From Streptomyces mangrovi (GTDB lineage: Bacteria; Actinomycetota; Actinomycetes; Streptomycetales; Streptomycetaceae): a stretch of DNA of 64,000 nucleotides. Within the stretch, counting starts at the first letter, position 1, and every line of letters starts with the position of its first letter. The notes beneath the pieces are model-generated. The model was not told the DNA's origin. It was given only the letters and a program-made list of their open reading frames with translations, and searched no databases. The position numbers and the translations under genes were made by a program. Shown here piece after piece: positions 26,298-35,832 of this stretch. The DNA lies in the NCBI RefSeq assembly GCF_900114215.1, contig NZ_FOSG01000008.1, positions 124,001 to 188,000 of the forward strand, given 5' to 3'.

Positions 26298-26906
26298 ATG
26301 GCAGCGCGCATCCTGGCGGTCCGGCATGGTCAGACCGCATGGTCCCGGTCCGGGCGGCACACCGGCCGCACAGACGTCCCCCTGCTGGAGGAGGGGCGCG
26401 GCATGGCTCGCGCCCTGGGGGAGCGGCTGCGCGGCGCGCCCTGGGGCGGACTCCCGGACGCCGAGGTCCGCACCAGCCCGCTGTCGAGGGCGAGGGAGAC
26501 CTGCGACCTGGCGGGTTTCGGGGAGCGGGCCACCGACTGGGACGCGCTGCTGGAGTGGGACTACGGCGCCTACGAGGGGCTGACCCCGGACGGCATCAGG
26601 GAGCGGGCGGGGCGGGACTGGCTCATCTGGCGCGACGGCGTGGCCGGCGGCGAGCGCCTGGCGCAGGTCGCCGCCCGCGCCGACGAGGTGGTCGCCTGGG
26701 CGCGGTCGGCGGAGCGCGATGTGCTCGTCTTCGCGCACGGCCATCTGCTCCGGGTGCTGGGCGCGCGCTGGCTGGGCCTGGACCCCTCCTTCGCCGCACG
26801 GCTGCGCCTGGACGCGGGAGCGCTGTCGGTGCTGGGCTGGGCCTACGGGGAGCCGGCCGTCGAGAGCTGGAACGACCGGGGCCACCTGGACCGGCCGGGG
26901 CGGTGA
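26298..26906 (+). CDS. histidine phosphatase family protein (phosphoglycerate mutase-like)
   Basis: A 202-residue cytoplasmic phosphatase. The catalytic RHG motif is AVRHGQTAW (about residues 7-15), the second Arg is in [10 protein letters not shown], the acid Glu is in EWDYGAYEG and the second His is in FAHGHLLR. These are complete for a 2H phosphatase such as an acid phosphatase or CobC-like protein. The ATG at 26298 follows GGAAGG and is preferred to upstream frames. It is divergent from the nuclease operon with 197 bp between. Confidence 0.86.
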   Translation: MAARILAVRHGQTAWSRSGRHTGRTDVPLLEEGRGMARALGERLRGAPWGGLPDAEVRTSPLSRARETCDLAGFGERATDWDALLEWDYGAYEGLTPDGIRERAGRDWLIWRDGVAGGERLAQVAARADEVVAWARSAERDVLVFAHGHLLRVLGARWLGLDPSFAARLRLDAGALSVLGWAYGEPAVESWNDRGHLDRPGR

Positions 26907-26927
26907 GGGACGGGCGGCGGGCCGCCG

Positions 26928-28472
26928 TCAGGCCGGCCGCGCCCCTTCGGCCAGGCGGTCCAGGAAGTCCGCGACGGCCGGGACGCCCCGGTGGTGGCGC
27001 AGCCGCCGGGCGGTGCCGTCGAGCATCCCGCCGACGCGGGAGGAGCGCACCTGGCCGAGCAGGTCCAGCACCCGGCCGGCGGAACCGGCGGCTTCCTCCA
27101 CCTCGCCCCCGCCGGCGAGGTCGTCCGCCAGCTCGGCGGTGAACAGGGCGGTGTTGCGTGTGAAGTGCGGATCCTGGAGGGTCACCGCGCGGCGCGCGCG
27201 GCGTGCCGCGCGCCCCCAGTCGCCCAGCGCCGCCCAGCACTGCGCCTCCAGACCGTTCAGTTCGGCCTCGCCGTAGAAGGTCATCCACTCCGGGTCGGCG
27301 TCGCGGGGGCCGTGGTCGAACAGCGTCCGCGCCCGGCTCAGCGACTCCTCGCAGGCCGTGCGGTCGGCGAGGAGGGCCCAGCCGCCCGCCTCGCGCGCCG
27401 CCAGCAGCGACAGCAGCCGCGCCGAGCCCAGGGGGCGGGCGATGTGCTGCCCGGCCTGCGCGGCCCGTACCGCCTCCCGGGGGCGCCCGGCGTCGCGGGC
27501 GAGGAAGGAGGTGTTGCAGAAAGCGTGCGCCTCCAGGGCCTCGTCCCCGGCCACCCGGGCGATGGCCAGGGCCTCGGCGTAGTGCGGGCGGGCCTCGGTG
27601 AGACGGCCCGAGTCGTGGGCCAGCCAGCCCACGGAGAGGGCCAGCTCACCGGTCCAGGTGTGCAGCCGGTCGGCGGTCGGCTGCCGCCGGGCGCCCGTGT
27701 CCAGCAGGTCGTACGCGGCCCGCAGCGCTCCGCCGGCCCGGTGGTAGAGGCCGTCGGCGCCGTACCGGTCGTCCAGCAGCCGGATGCCGCGCACCGTCTC
27801 CTCGACGGCCGCGGCCTCGGACGTGCCGGGCCGGCCGCTCCGGGCGGCGGCGGGGGGCGCGCCGGCGGCCGGGTGCGCCAGGGACTCCGGGGACTCCAGG
27901 CACACCGCCGCCACTGCGGCCGGGCCGCCGGTCATGAACGCGCGACGCAGCACGTCGTTCTCCTCGTCGGTCGGGCGATCGCTCGGGCCGTGGCTCGGAT
28001 CGCGGGTCGGGCGGAGCGGCTCCGGCAGGGCGGAGCCGGGGCGGGTGCGGGCGTCTTCGGGCGTGCCCGCGGCGTCGTACGCCCCCCGTCCGCGCGCGGT
28101 GCGCCCGCGAACCGCCTGACGGGGCTCGAAGCCCAGATCGGTGAGCGAGTACCCCGGGTACATGTGCAGGAACACGCGCTCGTAGGCGTAGTTGGGGCAG
28201 CGGATCTCCCCCGCCTCCACCCGCCCGACGTACCGGGCGTCGCAGGAGACGCTCTCGCCTATCTCCCGGGCCGCCCTGCGGACGACCGCCGCGAACTCCC
28301 CGGGCGAGAGCCGCCCGCGCAACCGCCGGAAGGCCAGATTGGGCTGACGGCCCGGACCCGCCGGCGCTGAGGGTGACGGTGACGACGCCATGGCCGGGAC
28401 CGTACCGGCCGCCTCATGGAACATACGAGATGTTTTGCCGACGAACGGGATATCCAACACGTGATCTGCCAT
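26928..28472 (-). CDS. HTH/TPR transcriptional regulator (NsdA/NsdB-like)
   Basis: A 514-residue cytoplasmic regulator. The N-terminal third has an Xre-like DNA-binding segment (LSPGEFAAVVRRAAREIG with DARYVGRVEAGEIRCPNYAY) and the C-terminal half has several TPR-like helical repeats (AHDSGRLTEARPHYAEALAI, RAARRARRAVTL). Streptomycete proteins of this build, such as NsdA and NsdB, repress antibiotic production and development. The ATG at 28472 has AAAGGA about 10 bp upstream; internal ATGs at 28424 and 28391 are possible. It is divergent from a small protein gene, a common regulator-target layout. Confidence 0.72.
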   Translation of the reverse strand: MADHVLDIPFVGKTSRMFHEAAGTVPAMASSPSPSAPAGPGRQPNLAFRRLRGRLSPGEFAAVVRRAAREIGESVSCDARYVGRVEAGEIRCPNYAYERVFLHMYPGYSLTDLGFEPRQAVRGRTARGRGAYDAAGTPEDARTRPGSALPEPLRPTRDPSHGPSDRPTDEENDVLRRAFMTGGPAAVAAVCLESPESLAHPAAGAPPAAARSGRPGTSEAAAVEETVRGIRLLDDRYGADGLYHRAGGALRAAYDLLDTGARRQPTADRLHTWTGELALSVGWLAHDSGRLTEARPHYAEALAIARVAGDEALEAHAFCNTSFLARDAGRPREAVRAAQAGQHIARPLGSARLLSLLAAREAGGWALLADRTACEESLSRARTLFDHGPRDADPEWMTFYGEAELNGLEAQCWAALGDWGRAARRARRAVTLQDPHFTRNTALFTAELADDLAGGGEVEEAAGSAGRVLDLLGQVRSSRVGGMLDGTARRLRHHRGVPAVADFLDRLAEGARPA

Positions 28473-28576
28473 CAACTGCCATCCTTTGCGGCGGCATTGC
28501 GCCGTAGCGGTTGACAGACCGGTTCGTTGAGCCTCGTGTAGCGAACGTGGAGGACGACCCAGGAGGAGGTTCCCCC

Positions 28577-28972
28577 GTGCTGGACACCGGCCGCGAGACC
28601 GGCGGCGGCCCGCCGCCCGCCGGAGTGCCGGACGCGCCCTGCGAACTGGTGACCGTGCCCGCGCGGCACGGCCTGGAGGCCGTCGACATCCTGCGCCTGC
28701 GCGAGTGCGTGGGCCCGGTGCTGTACGACGGGGCGGGCGGCACCCTCGGCTTCCTGGTTCCGCCCGGCACCGCGGACGGCTGGGACCTGCCGGGCAGCGT
28801 CTGCTTCCCGGTCCACCGCCGCTTCGGCCGGCCCGCCGATCCGCCGGTGGCGGGCACCGGATGGCTGGTGCCCCCGGAGAGCGCGCACACGGGCACCACC
28901 GAGCCGGCGCGGCTGCGTGACGCGCTGAGCGAGGCGGCCCGTACGATCGCCGCCGCCGAGGGCGGTTCCTGA
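28577..28972 (+). CDS. hypothetical protein divergent from HTH/TPR regulator
   Basis: A 131-residue soluble protein of unknown function. Notable segments are ILRLRECVGPVLYDGAGG, DLPGSVCFPVHRRFG and GTGWLVPPES. The GTG at 28577 has GGAGGAGG 8 bp upstream. A TTGACA box at 28512-28517 may be part of its promoter. It is probably controlled by the regulator next to it. No motif supports an enzyme. Confidence 0.68.
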   Translation: MLDTGRETGGGPPPAGVPDAPCELVTVPARHGLEAVDILRLRECVGPVLYDGAGGTLGFLVPPGTADGWDLPGSVCFPVHRRFGRPADPPVAGTGWLVPPESAHTGTTEPARLRDALSEAARTIAAAEGGS

Positions 28973-29028
28973 GGACGCCGGGGAGCGGCCGCGGCCGCGG
29001 TCCTGCGGGGCGCGGGTGGGCCGTACGG

Positions 29029-29922
29029 GTGATACTGGACGGTGTGGCGAGGAACGGACGGCGACGCGAGGGCGGCAGGCGGACCAGGGAGCCGGTGAGC
29101 GAGCCGGTCGACGGCGGACTGGCCCAGCTCCTGCCGGACCCGGACCGGCCGCGCGCCTGGACGCTGCTGCTCGACGGCGCACCGCAGTCCCATGTGGACC
29201 TCGACGACCCGACGCACCTGGACTTCGAGTACCAGCGCAGGATCGGCCATCTGATCGACCTGGCCGCACCGCCCGGGCGGCCGCTGCGGGCGGTGCACCT
29301 CGGCGGCGGCGGGCTCACCCTCGCCCGCTACACCGCCGCCACCCGGCCGCGCTCCACCCAGCAGGTCTTCGAGGCGGACGCCGCGCTGACCGCCCTGGTC
29401 CGCCGCGAGCTGCCGCTGGAGGGCGCCTGGCGGATACGGGTGCGCGGCGGCGACGCCCGCGCCGGGCTCGCCAGGCTCCCCGAGGACGGGGCCGACCTGG
29501 TCGTCGCGGACGTCTTCGGCGGCGCCCGCACCCCCGCCCACCTGACCAGCGCGGAGTTCCTCGCCGAGGTCCGGCGGGTGCTGTGTCCCGGCGGGCTCTA
29601 CGCCGCCAACCTCGCCGACGGGCCGCCGCTGGCCCATCTGCGCGCGCAGGTCGCCACGGCCGCCGCCGTCTTCCCCGAACTGTGCCTGATCGCCGACCCC
29701 GCCGTGCTGCGCGGACGGCGCTTCGGCAACGCCGTCCTGGCCGCCTGCGACCGGGCGCTGCCCGTCGCCGAGATCACCCGGCGCGCGGCGGGCGACCCGC
29801 ACCCCGGCCGGGTCGAACACGGTCGCGCGCTGGCCGGCTTCACCGGGGGCGCCGCCCCCGTCACGGACGCCACCGCCACCCCCTCGCCGCAGCCGCCCGC
29901 GCGGGTCTTCCAGCGGCGCTGA
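29029..29922 (+). CDS. spermidine synthase-like methyltransferase-fold protein
   Basis: A 297-residue cytoplasmic protein of the spermidine synthase superfamily. The SAM-binding loop reads VHLGGGGLTLARY, followed by acidic strand end VFEADAALTALVRREL and GGDARAGLARL, and LVVADVFGG. It has the Rossmann fold but lacks the aminopropyltransferase residues needed for certain activity, so a polyamine or methyltransferase role is open. It begins with GTG, 56 bp after the previous gene, and runs the same way. Confidence 0.78.
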   Translation: MILDGVARNGRRREGGRRTREPVSEPVDGGLAQLLPDPDRPRAWTLLLDGAPQSHVDLDDPTHLDFEYQRRIGHLIDLAAPPGRPLRAVHLGGGGLTLARYTAATRPRSTQQVFEADAALTALVRRELPLEGAWRIRVRGGDARAGLARLPEDGADLVVADVFGGARTPAHLTSAEFLAEVRRVLCPGGLYAANLADGPPLAHLRAQVATAAAVFPELCLIADPAVLRGRRFGNAVLAACDRALPVAEITRRAAGDPHPGRVEHGRALAGFTGGAAPVTDATATPSPQPPARVFQRR

Positions 29923-29956
29923 ACCGGCCGCCGTACCCCGCCGCCGCCCCGGGCCG

Positions 29957-30505
29957 TCAGCCCCCGTGCTCGTCGACCGTCACCCGCGGCGGGGTGCCGT
30001 CCCAGACGCAGAAGACCGACGACGCCTCCTCGCCCCGGGTGAAGGTGACCCGTATCCACTCGCTTCCCCGCCAGACCCGCATCTCCCAGCCGGGACCGGG
30101 AGACGCCGAGATGAGGGCGGCCGAGTCCCGGCCCAGGTCGAAGGCGACCCGGCCGCCGCGCACCTCGCGGCTCTCCACGTTCCCGGACGTCCTGCCCGCG
30201 CGCGGAGTGCCCTCGCCCGGCCCGGCGTCCCGGCGGGTCCCGGCGGAGCCGCGCGAGACGGAGGGCCCGGACGCCACGGGGGAGCGGGCGGTCGAGGAGG
30301 ACCTGGGCCGCCGGGTGGAGGCGGTCTCCGGCTCGGGACTGTGGCGCGAGGCGGACGGCGCCGGGGTGCCCGAGGTGATCGGCGGCATCCGCGGCAGGTC
30401 GTACGCGGCCTGTGACACCACGGTGCGCACACCGAACCAGGACAGGGCCACCGCCGACCCGGTGGCCAGTATCCACGCGCCCGCGTGAACCAGTCCTCGT
30501 CGCAT
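29957..30505 (-). CDS. membrane-anchored hypothetical protein
   Basis: A 182-residue protein with one N-terminal membrane helix (about residues 8-25, GAWILATGSAVALSWFGV), then a long disordered Ser/Pro/Arg-rich stretch and a C-terminal beta-rich domain (VAFDLGRDSAALISAS, EWIRVTFTRG). The C-terminal part should face outside. It is divergent from the response regulator, so it could be a target or partner of the two-component system. Confidence 0.68.
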   Translation of the reverse strand: MRRGLVHAGAWILATGSAVALSWFGVRTVVSQAAYDLPRMPPITSGTPAPSASRHSPEPETASTRRPRSSSTARSPVASGPSVSRGSAGTRRDAGPGEGTPRAGRTSGNVESREVRGGRVAFDLGRDSAALISASPGPGWEMRVWRGSEWIRVTFTRGEEASSVFCVWDGTPPRVTVDEHGG

Positions 30506-30671
30506 CCCGCGCACCCTAGCGCCGCGCCGGCCGAAGTTCACCCCGCTCGCCGCCTCCCCGGACCTCCGGCCGGGGGCCGGGAGCTTGGGGAGCCCCGCCA
30601 CCGGGCGAACCCCGGCTGACGCGGTGCCGACCCCTCCTTGACGCGCCCGCGCATGACGTACCGTGCCGCCC

Positions 30672-31379
30672 ATGGCACGTGTACTCGTCGTCGAGGACGA
30701 CCAGTTCGTACGCTCCGCCCTGATCAGGCACCTGACGGAGGCCTCCCACACCGTACGCAGCGTCGGGACGGCCCTGGAGGCGCTGCGGGAGGTCGCGCAC
30801 CTCGGGTTCGACGTGGTGATCCTCGACCTCGGACTGCCCGACCTCGACGGGGCCGAGGCGCTGAAGATGCTGCGCGGGATCACCCAGGTGCCCGTGATCA
30901 TCGCCACCGCGCGGGACGACGAGGCGGAGATCGTCCGGCTGCTCAACGACGGTGCCGACGACTATCTGGTCAAGCCGTTCTCCGTGGAGCACCTGTCGGC
31001 CCGGATGGCCGCCGTGCTGCGCCGCGCCGGAACGGGCGCGGGCACGGGCGCGGGCACGGGCGCGGGGGCGGAGCGGGCGATACGGGCCGGCGGGCTGGTC
31101 ATCGACCCGCTGCGGCGGCAGGCCGAACTCGACGGGCGCGCACTGGACCTGACCCGCCGGGAGTTCGACCTGCTGGCCTTCCTCGCGCAGCGCCCCGGGG
31201 TCGTCGTGCCGCGCAGGGAACTGCTGGCGGAGGTCTGGCAGCAGAGCTACGGCGACGACCAGACCATCGACGTCCATCTCTCCTGGCTCCGCAGGAAGCT
31301 GGGCGAGACCGCGGCCAACCCCCGCTATCTGCACACACTGCGCGGTGTGGGCGTCAAACTGGAGCCCCCGCGGGAGTGA
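30672..31379 (+). CDS. OmpR/PhoB-family response regulator
   Basis: A 235-residue DNA-binding response regulator. Receiver domain: acidic pocket EDD (8-10), phospho-acceptor Asp52, Thr79 and Lys101. A Gly-Thr-Ala repeat linker (GTGAGTGAGTGAGA) joins it to a winged-helix trans_reg_C domain (LTRREFDLLAFLAQRPG, then DVHLSWLRRKLGE, then TLRGVGVKLE). It pairs with the histidine kinase 57 bp downstream. Stimulus and target genes are unknown. Confidence 0.92.
   Translation: MARVLVVEDDQFVRSALIRHLTEASHTVRSVGTALEALREVAHLGFDVVILDLGLPDLDGAEALKMLRGITQVPVIIATARDDEAEIVRLLNDGADDYLVKPFSVEHLSARMAAVLRRAGTGAGTGAGTGAGAERAIRAGGLVIDPLRRQAELDGRALDLTRREFDLLAFLAQRPGVVVPRRELLAEVWQQSYGDDQTIDVHLSWLRRKLGETAANPRYLHTLRGVGVKLEPPRE
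31034..31070 (+). repeat. 12-bp GC repeat in response regulator linker
   Basis: About three repeats of a unit reading CGGGCACGGGCG encode the Gly-Thr-Ala linker between receiver and DNA-binding domains. Length changes here would alter the linker only. Confidence 0.6.
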
Positions 31380-31436
31380 ACCCGGCCGGGGGCGCCGGGG
31401 CCGGGACGGGACGGCGGGGGAGAGGGGGAGGAGCCC

Positions 31437-32825
31437 ATGAGACGGGCGCTGGTCAAGGTGTGCATCGCCGTGACCGCGATGGTCGTGGTGGCCTTCGCCG
31501 TACCCCTGGCGCTGGTGGTCAAGGAGATGGCCCGCGACCGGGCCTTCACGGGCGCCGAGCGGCTGGCCGCCTCCGTCACCCATCTGCTCGCCGCCACCGG
31601 CGGCGACCGGGGACCGCTCCAGCGCGGACTGGCCAGCATGCCGGCGCAGGCCGCCGGGCGGATCGCCGTGTACGCGCCCCCGGGCCGGGAGGACGGGAGC
31701 GCCGAGATCGGTGAACGCCGCCTGGACGAGGGGAGGCTGAAGGCCACAGCCCCACTGGAGGGGGCCGCCGTCGTACCCGTCGAGGGCGGCTTCGTGCTGC
31801 TCCAGCCGGTCACCACCGAACGGTCCGCCGTCGTCGAGGTGTTCGTGCCCGAGGAGGAGGTCACGGGCGGTGTCACCACCGCCTGGCTCGTTCTGGCCGG
31901 CACCGGCCTCGCGCTCGTCGTGGCGTCCGTCGTCATCGCCGACCGGCTCGGCACCCGTATGGTGGGCGCCGCCGAGCGGCTGGCCGGGGCCGCCAGGGAA
32001 CTGGGCACGGGACGGCTGGCGGTGCGGGTCCCGGTGGAGGGGCCCGCCGAACTGCGCCTGGCCGCGGCGGCGTTCAACTCCATGGCCGATCAGGTCGCTC
32101 AACTGCTCGCCAACGAGAGGGAGCTGGCCGCCGACCTGTCCCACCGGCTGCGCACCCCCCTGACCGTGCTCCGCCTCAACACCGCCTCGCTCGGCGCCGG
32201 CGACGCCGCCGAGCAGACGCGCGCGGCCGTCGCGCAGCTGGAGCGGGAGGTGGACCACATCATCCGCACCGCGCGCGAGCAGCGGACCCAGCCGCCGGAC
32301 GCGCCGGGCGGCGGCGCCTTCTGCGACGCCTGTGAGGTGATCCGGGAGCGGATGGACTTCTGGTCCGCGCTCGCCGAGGACGAGGGCCGCGACGCGGAGC
32401 TGGCCGGGGTCGGGGAGCCGGTGCGCGTCCCCGTGGCCCGCGCCGACCTCGCCGCCGCCCTCGACGCGCTGCTCGGCAACGTCTTCCGCCACACTCCGGA
32501 GGGCACCGCCTTCGCCGTGGACGTCCACCGCTCGGCCGCCGGCGACTCGGTGATCGTGCTGGTCTCCGACGCGGGCCCCGGCATCGACGACCCCGACGCG
32601 GCGCTGCGCCGCGGCCACGGCGACGGCGGGCCCGGTTCCACGGGCCTGGGCCTGGACATCGTGCGGCGGGTGGCGGAGTCCACCGGCGGCGACGTGCGGA
32701 TCGGGCGCTCGGTGCTCGGCGGGACGGAGGTACGGCTCCTGCTGTCCTCGGACGGAGGGCCCGCCGCCGGGGCGAGCCGCCGGCGCGGACACAGAGTGCG
32801 ACGGGGCGTGCGCCGAAAGTGGTGA
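31437..32825 (+). CDS. sensor histidine kinase
   Basis: A 462-residue membrane kinase. It has two membrane helices (about residues 5-28 and 146-166) flanking an extracytoplasmic sensor domain, then HAMP, then the phospho-acceptor His236 in LSHRLRTPLTVL. The ATPase domain has N box LLGNVFRHT, G1 SDAGPGIDD and G2 STGLGLDIV. The Arg-rich tail is basic. It forms an operon with the upstream response regulator. Confidence 0.9.
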   Translation: MRRALVKVCIAVTAMVVVAFAVPLALVVKEMARDRAFTGAERLAASVTHLLAATGGDRGPLQRGLASMPAQAAGRIAVYAPPGREDGSAEIGERRLDEGRLKATAPLEGAAVVPVEGGFVLLQPVTTERSAVVEVFVPEEEVTGGVTTAWLVLAGTGLALVVASVVIADRLGTRMVGAAERLAGAARELGTGRLAVRVPVEGPAELRLAAAAFNSMADQVAQLLANERELAADLSHRLRTPLTVLRLNTASLGAGDAAEQTRAAVAQLEREVDHIIRTAREQRTQPPDAPGGGAFCDACEVIRERMDFWSALAEDEGRDAELAGVGEPVRVPVARADLAAALDALLGNVFRHTPEGTAFAVDVHRSAAGDSVIVLVSDAGPGIDDPDAALRRGHGDGGPGSTGLGLDIVRRVAESTGGDVRIGRSVLGGTEVRLLLSSDGGPAAGASRRRGHRVRRGVRRKW

Positions 32826-32962
32826 TTCCTCAGCCGTTCCGTAGACCGGCCTTAAGGGAGCCATAAGTTCCCGGACGCCCGCCCGGAACGGGTGGTTCGC
32901 CGGGACCGGCCTCGCTAGCGTGCTCCCTGTCCACGTTCCCCCTGGATCGAGGCAGGAGTGCG

Positions 32963-33175
32963 ATGAGGAGCATCGCCGCACAGTGGCGCCGCCCGGGCGG
33001 GCGGCGGCAGCCGATCGCCGACGCGGCCGTGGCGGCGATCGTGGCGGCCGGCGGGCTGGTCCTGGCCGGTACGGCCACGGCGGAGCCGGGCCCCGCGCCG
33101 GCCGCCGCGGCCACCGCGGAATCGTCCGCCGCGGCCGACGGAGCGCGGGAGAGCGCCGAGCCGCCTCCCCGCTGA
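32963..33175 (+). CDS. small secreted or membrane hypothetical protein
   Basis: A 70-residue protein. An Arg-rich start, a hydrophobic helix (AAVAAIVAAGGLVLAGTATA) and an Ala/Glu/Pro-rich tail give it the look of a small exported or membrane peptide. AGGAG lies 5 bp before the ATG. It follows the histidine kinase by 137 bp and may be controlled by it. No known family. Confidence 0.55.
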   Translation: MRSIAAQWRRPGGRRQPIADAAVAAIVAAGGLVLAGTATAEPGPAPAAAATAESSAAADGARESAEPPPR

Positions 33176-33253
33176 GTCCTCCCGCCCCGGCCCCGCCGGT
33201 CCCCCCCGGCCGGTGGGGAGCCGGCCCCCGTGAACCAGCCACCCCCCACGACA

Positions 33254-33299
33254 GGCGGGGCGCAGCGGTCTCCACCCCCCACGCCCGCTGCGCCCCGCC
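33254..33299. terminator. 15-bp stem hairpin between convergent operons
   Basis: GGCGGGGCGCAGCGG pairs with CCGCTGCGCCCCGCC over 15 bp with a 16-base loop. It separates the two-component system from the beta-glucosidase operon. Confidence 0.78.
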
Positions 33300-33369
33300 C
33301 GGTCCGGCCGGTGCGTTCCGGTCTGCCCCGGTCAGGCCCTCCGGTCAGACCGCCCGGCCGCCGGGTGCC

Positions 33370-34827
33370 TCAGTCGGCCACCGGGTCTCCCACCGTGTCC
33401 AGCGCGTCCACCGCGTCCAGCGCCCCGGGCGCGGGCAGTTCACCGGTCCGGGCGACCTCGGCGTACCAGCGGGCGCTGGACTTGGGGACGCGCTCCAGGG
33501 ACTCGAAGTCCACGTACACCGTGCCGAAGCGCTTGCTGTAGCCGTACGCCCACTCGAAGTTGTCCAGCAGGGACCACAGGAAGTAGCCGCGCACGTCGGC
33601 GCCGTCGGCGATCGCCCGCCGGACGGTGTCCAGGTGGCCGCGGAGGTAGGCGATGCGGTCGGGGTCGTGGACGGTGCCGTCGGGGGACGGCTTGTCGTCG
33701 CAGGCCATGCCGTTCTCGGTGATGTAGAGCGGGATGCCGCCGGTCTCGCGGTGGTAGCGCATGAGCAGGTCGTGCAGACCGGTGGGGTCGATCGTCCAGC
33801 CCATGTCGGTGGTCTCGCCCGGGGTCTGGTGGAAGGCGATGTCCTCCGCGGCCGGCCAGGGGGACTGCTCGCCGCCGCCGTGCCCGTCCCGGCGCGGCAG
33901 CTTCCGGTCGGCGGAGGCCGAGACCAGGGTGGGGGTGTAGTAGTTGATGCCCAGCGCGTCCAGCGGCTGGTGGATGTCCGCCAGGTCGCCGTCCTTGACG
34001 AAGCTCCAGTCCGTCAGGCGCGAGGTGTCCTGGATCAGGTCCTCGTCGTACACCCCGCGCAGCATCGGGCCGTCGAAGATCCGGTTGGCCAGGGCGTCGA
34101 TGCGCCGCCTGGCGTCCAGGTCGTCGGGGTCGTCGGTGAGGGCCCGGACGGCGGCCGGGTTGATGCTGACGCCGATCTGCGCGCGGCCGGGGAGGGCGGC
34201 GCGCAGGGCCTGGGTGCCCAGTCCGTGGGCGAGGTTGAGGTGGTGGGCGGCGCGCAGTACGTCGGCGTGGTCGGTGCGGCCGGGGGCGTGGACGCCCGAA
34301 CCGTAGCCGAGGTAGGCCGAGCACCAGGGCTCGTTGAGGGTGGTCCAGTGCTCCACGCGGTCGCCGAGCGCGCCGGCGACCAGGGAGGCGTACTCGGCGA
34401 ACCGCTCGGCGGTGGCGCGCTCCGGCCAGCCGCCGGCGTCCTCCAGTTCCTGGGGCAGGTCCCAGTGGTACAGCGTGATCCAGGGGGTGATGCCCTTGGC
34501 CAGCAGTTCGTCGACCAGCGAGCGGTAGAAGTCCAGGCCGCGCTGGACGGCGGGGCCGCGGCCGGTGGGCTGGACGCGGGACCAGGAGATGGAGAAGCGG
34601 TAGGCGTTGAGGTTGAGGTCCGCCATGAGCCGCACGTCGTCGCGCCAGCGGTGGTAGTGGTCCACGGCGACGTCGCCGGTGTCGCCTCCGAGCACCTTGC
34701 CGGGGGTGCGGCAGAAGGTGTCCCAGATGGACGGCGTGCGCCCGTCCTCGGCGGCGGCGCCCTCGACCTGGTAGGCGGAGGTGGCCGAGCCGAACAGGAA
34801 GTTGGCGGGGAAGGAGGATTGGCTCAT
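33370..34827 (-). CDS. bglC: GH1 beta-glucosidase BglC (cello-oligosaccharide hydrolase)
   Basis: A 485-residue cytoplasmic glycoside hydrolase family 1 enzyme. The general acid/base is Glu166 (TLNEPW) and the nucleophile is Glu371 (YITENGM). The N-terminal signature is [15 protein letters not shown]. It hydrolyses imported cellobiose and cellotriose to glucose. No signal peptide. A perfect CebR box lies one base upstream of the start codon and includes the GGGAG ribosome site, so CebR binding should block expression closely. Last gene of the ceb cluster. Confidence 0.93.
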   Translation of the reverse strand: MSQSSFPANFLFGSATSAYQVEGAAAEDGRTPSIWDTFCRTPGKVLGGDTGDVAVDHYHRWRDDVRLMADLNLNAYRFSISWSRVQPTGRGPAVQRGLDFYRSLVDELLAKGITPWITLYHWDLPQELEDAGGWPERATAERFAEYASLVAGALGDRVEHWTTLNEPWCSAYLGYGSGVHAPGRTDHADVLRAAHHLNLAHGLGTQALRAALPGRAQIGVSINPAAVRALTDDPDDLDARRRIDALANRIFDGPMLRGVYDEDLIQDTSRLTDWSFVKDGDLADIHQPLDALGINYYTPTLVSASADRKLPRRDGHGGGEQSPWPAAEDIAFHQTPGETTDMGWTIDPTGLHDLLMRYHRETGGIPLYITENGMACDDKPSPDGTVHDPDRIAYLRGHLDTVRRAIADGADVRGYFLWSLLDNFEWAYGYSKRFGTVYVDFESLERVPKSSARWYAEVARTGELPAPGALDAVDALDTVGDPVAD

Positions 34828-34828
34828 A

Positions 34829-34842
34829 TGGGAGCGCTCCCA
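34829..34842. promoter_or_regulatory. CebR operator at bglC start
   Basis: The 14-bp palindrome TGGGAGCGCTCCCA, identical to the known CebR box of streptomycetes. On the minus strand it ends one base before the ATG and includes the GGGAG that acts as ribosome site. Confidence 0.88.
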
Positions 34843-34899
34843 TCAAAGGTTGTACGGAAGGGGATGACGTGGGGGGCTGAGAGACGGGAGGGCTGCCGG

Positions 34900-35832
34900 T
34901 CAGCCCTTGACCGCCCCCTGCATGATGCCGCCGACGATCTGCTTGCCGAAGACGGTCAGGATCAGCAGCAGCGGCAGGGTGCCCAGCAGCGCGCCGGCCA
35001 TGATCACCGACTGGTCGGGTATGTAACCCCGGCCCAGACCGGTCAGGGCGACCTGGACGGTCGGGTTCTGCTGGGTCAGCGCGATGATCGGCCAGAAGAA
35101 GTCGTTCCAGGCCATCACGAAGGTCAGCATGCCGAGCACGGCCATCGCGGGCCGGGCGGCGGGGAAGACCACGTGCCACACGATGCGCAGACTGCTCGCG
35201 CCGTCCACCCGCGCGGCCTCGATCAGCTCGGTCGGCAGCGCCTCCAGCAGGTACTGCCGCATGAAGAACACGCCGAAGGCGCTGACGAAGGTCGGCAGGA
35301 TGACGGCCTGGAGCTGGTTGGTCCACTCCAGCTCGGCGATCGCCATGAACAGCGGCACCACGCTGAGCTGCGGCGGCACCATCATGGTGCCGATCGTCAG
35401 CATCAGCAGCAGGTTCCGGAAGCGGAACCGCAGCTTGGCGAACGCGAACCCGGCGATCGTGCCGAACAGCACGGTGCCGACCGCGATGGACCCCGCGACG
35501 ATGGTGGTGTTGAACAGCGCCAGGCCCATGTTGGCGTCGGTCCAGGCGATCTGCAGGTTCTTGAAGAGGTTGCCGCCGAACCAGAAGGGCGGCGGCATCT
35601 CCGCGAGCCGGGTGTTGTTCCGGGACGCGGCCACGGCCGTCCAGAACAGCGGGAAGAGCGCGATCGCGGTGACGAGGAACAGCACCGCGTACGTCAGCTT
35701 GCCGCCGTGCAGCGTGCCGCCGGCGCCGCCGGCCCGCCCCCGCATGCGGCCGCGGCCGGTGCGGTGGTCCGCCCCGCCGGGCTCGGGCGCCGTCCGAGGG
35801 GACGTGGCGCGGTCGGAGTCCAGCACGCTCAT
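34900..35832 (-). CDS. cebG: cello-oligosaccharide ABC transporter permease CebG
   Basis: A 310-residue inner membrane permease of the MalG type with about six helices. The coupling loop reads EAARVDGASSLRIVWHVVFP. A long, poorly ordered Gly/Arg-rich N-terminus precedes the first helix. With CebF it forms the channel for cellobiose and cellotriose. The start overlaps the cebF stop as ATGA. Confidence 0.9.
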   Translation of the reverse strand: MSVLDSDRATSPRTAPEPGGADHRTGRGRMRGRAGGAGGTLHGGKLTYAVLFLVTAIALFPLFWTAVAASRNNTRLAEMPPPFWFGGNLFKNLQIAWTDANMGLALFNTTIVAGSIAVGTVLFGTIAGFAFAKLRFRFRNLLLMLTIGTMMVPPQLSVVPLFMAIAELEWTNQLQAVILPTFVSAFGVFFMRQYLLEALPTELIEAARVDGASSLRIVWHVVFPAARPAMAVLGMLTFVMAWNDFFWPIIALTQQNPTVQVALTGLGRGYIPDQSVIMAGALLGTLPLLLILTVFGKQIVGGIMQGAVKG

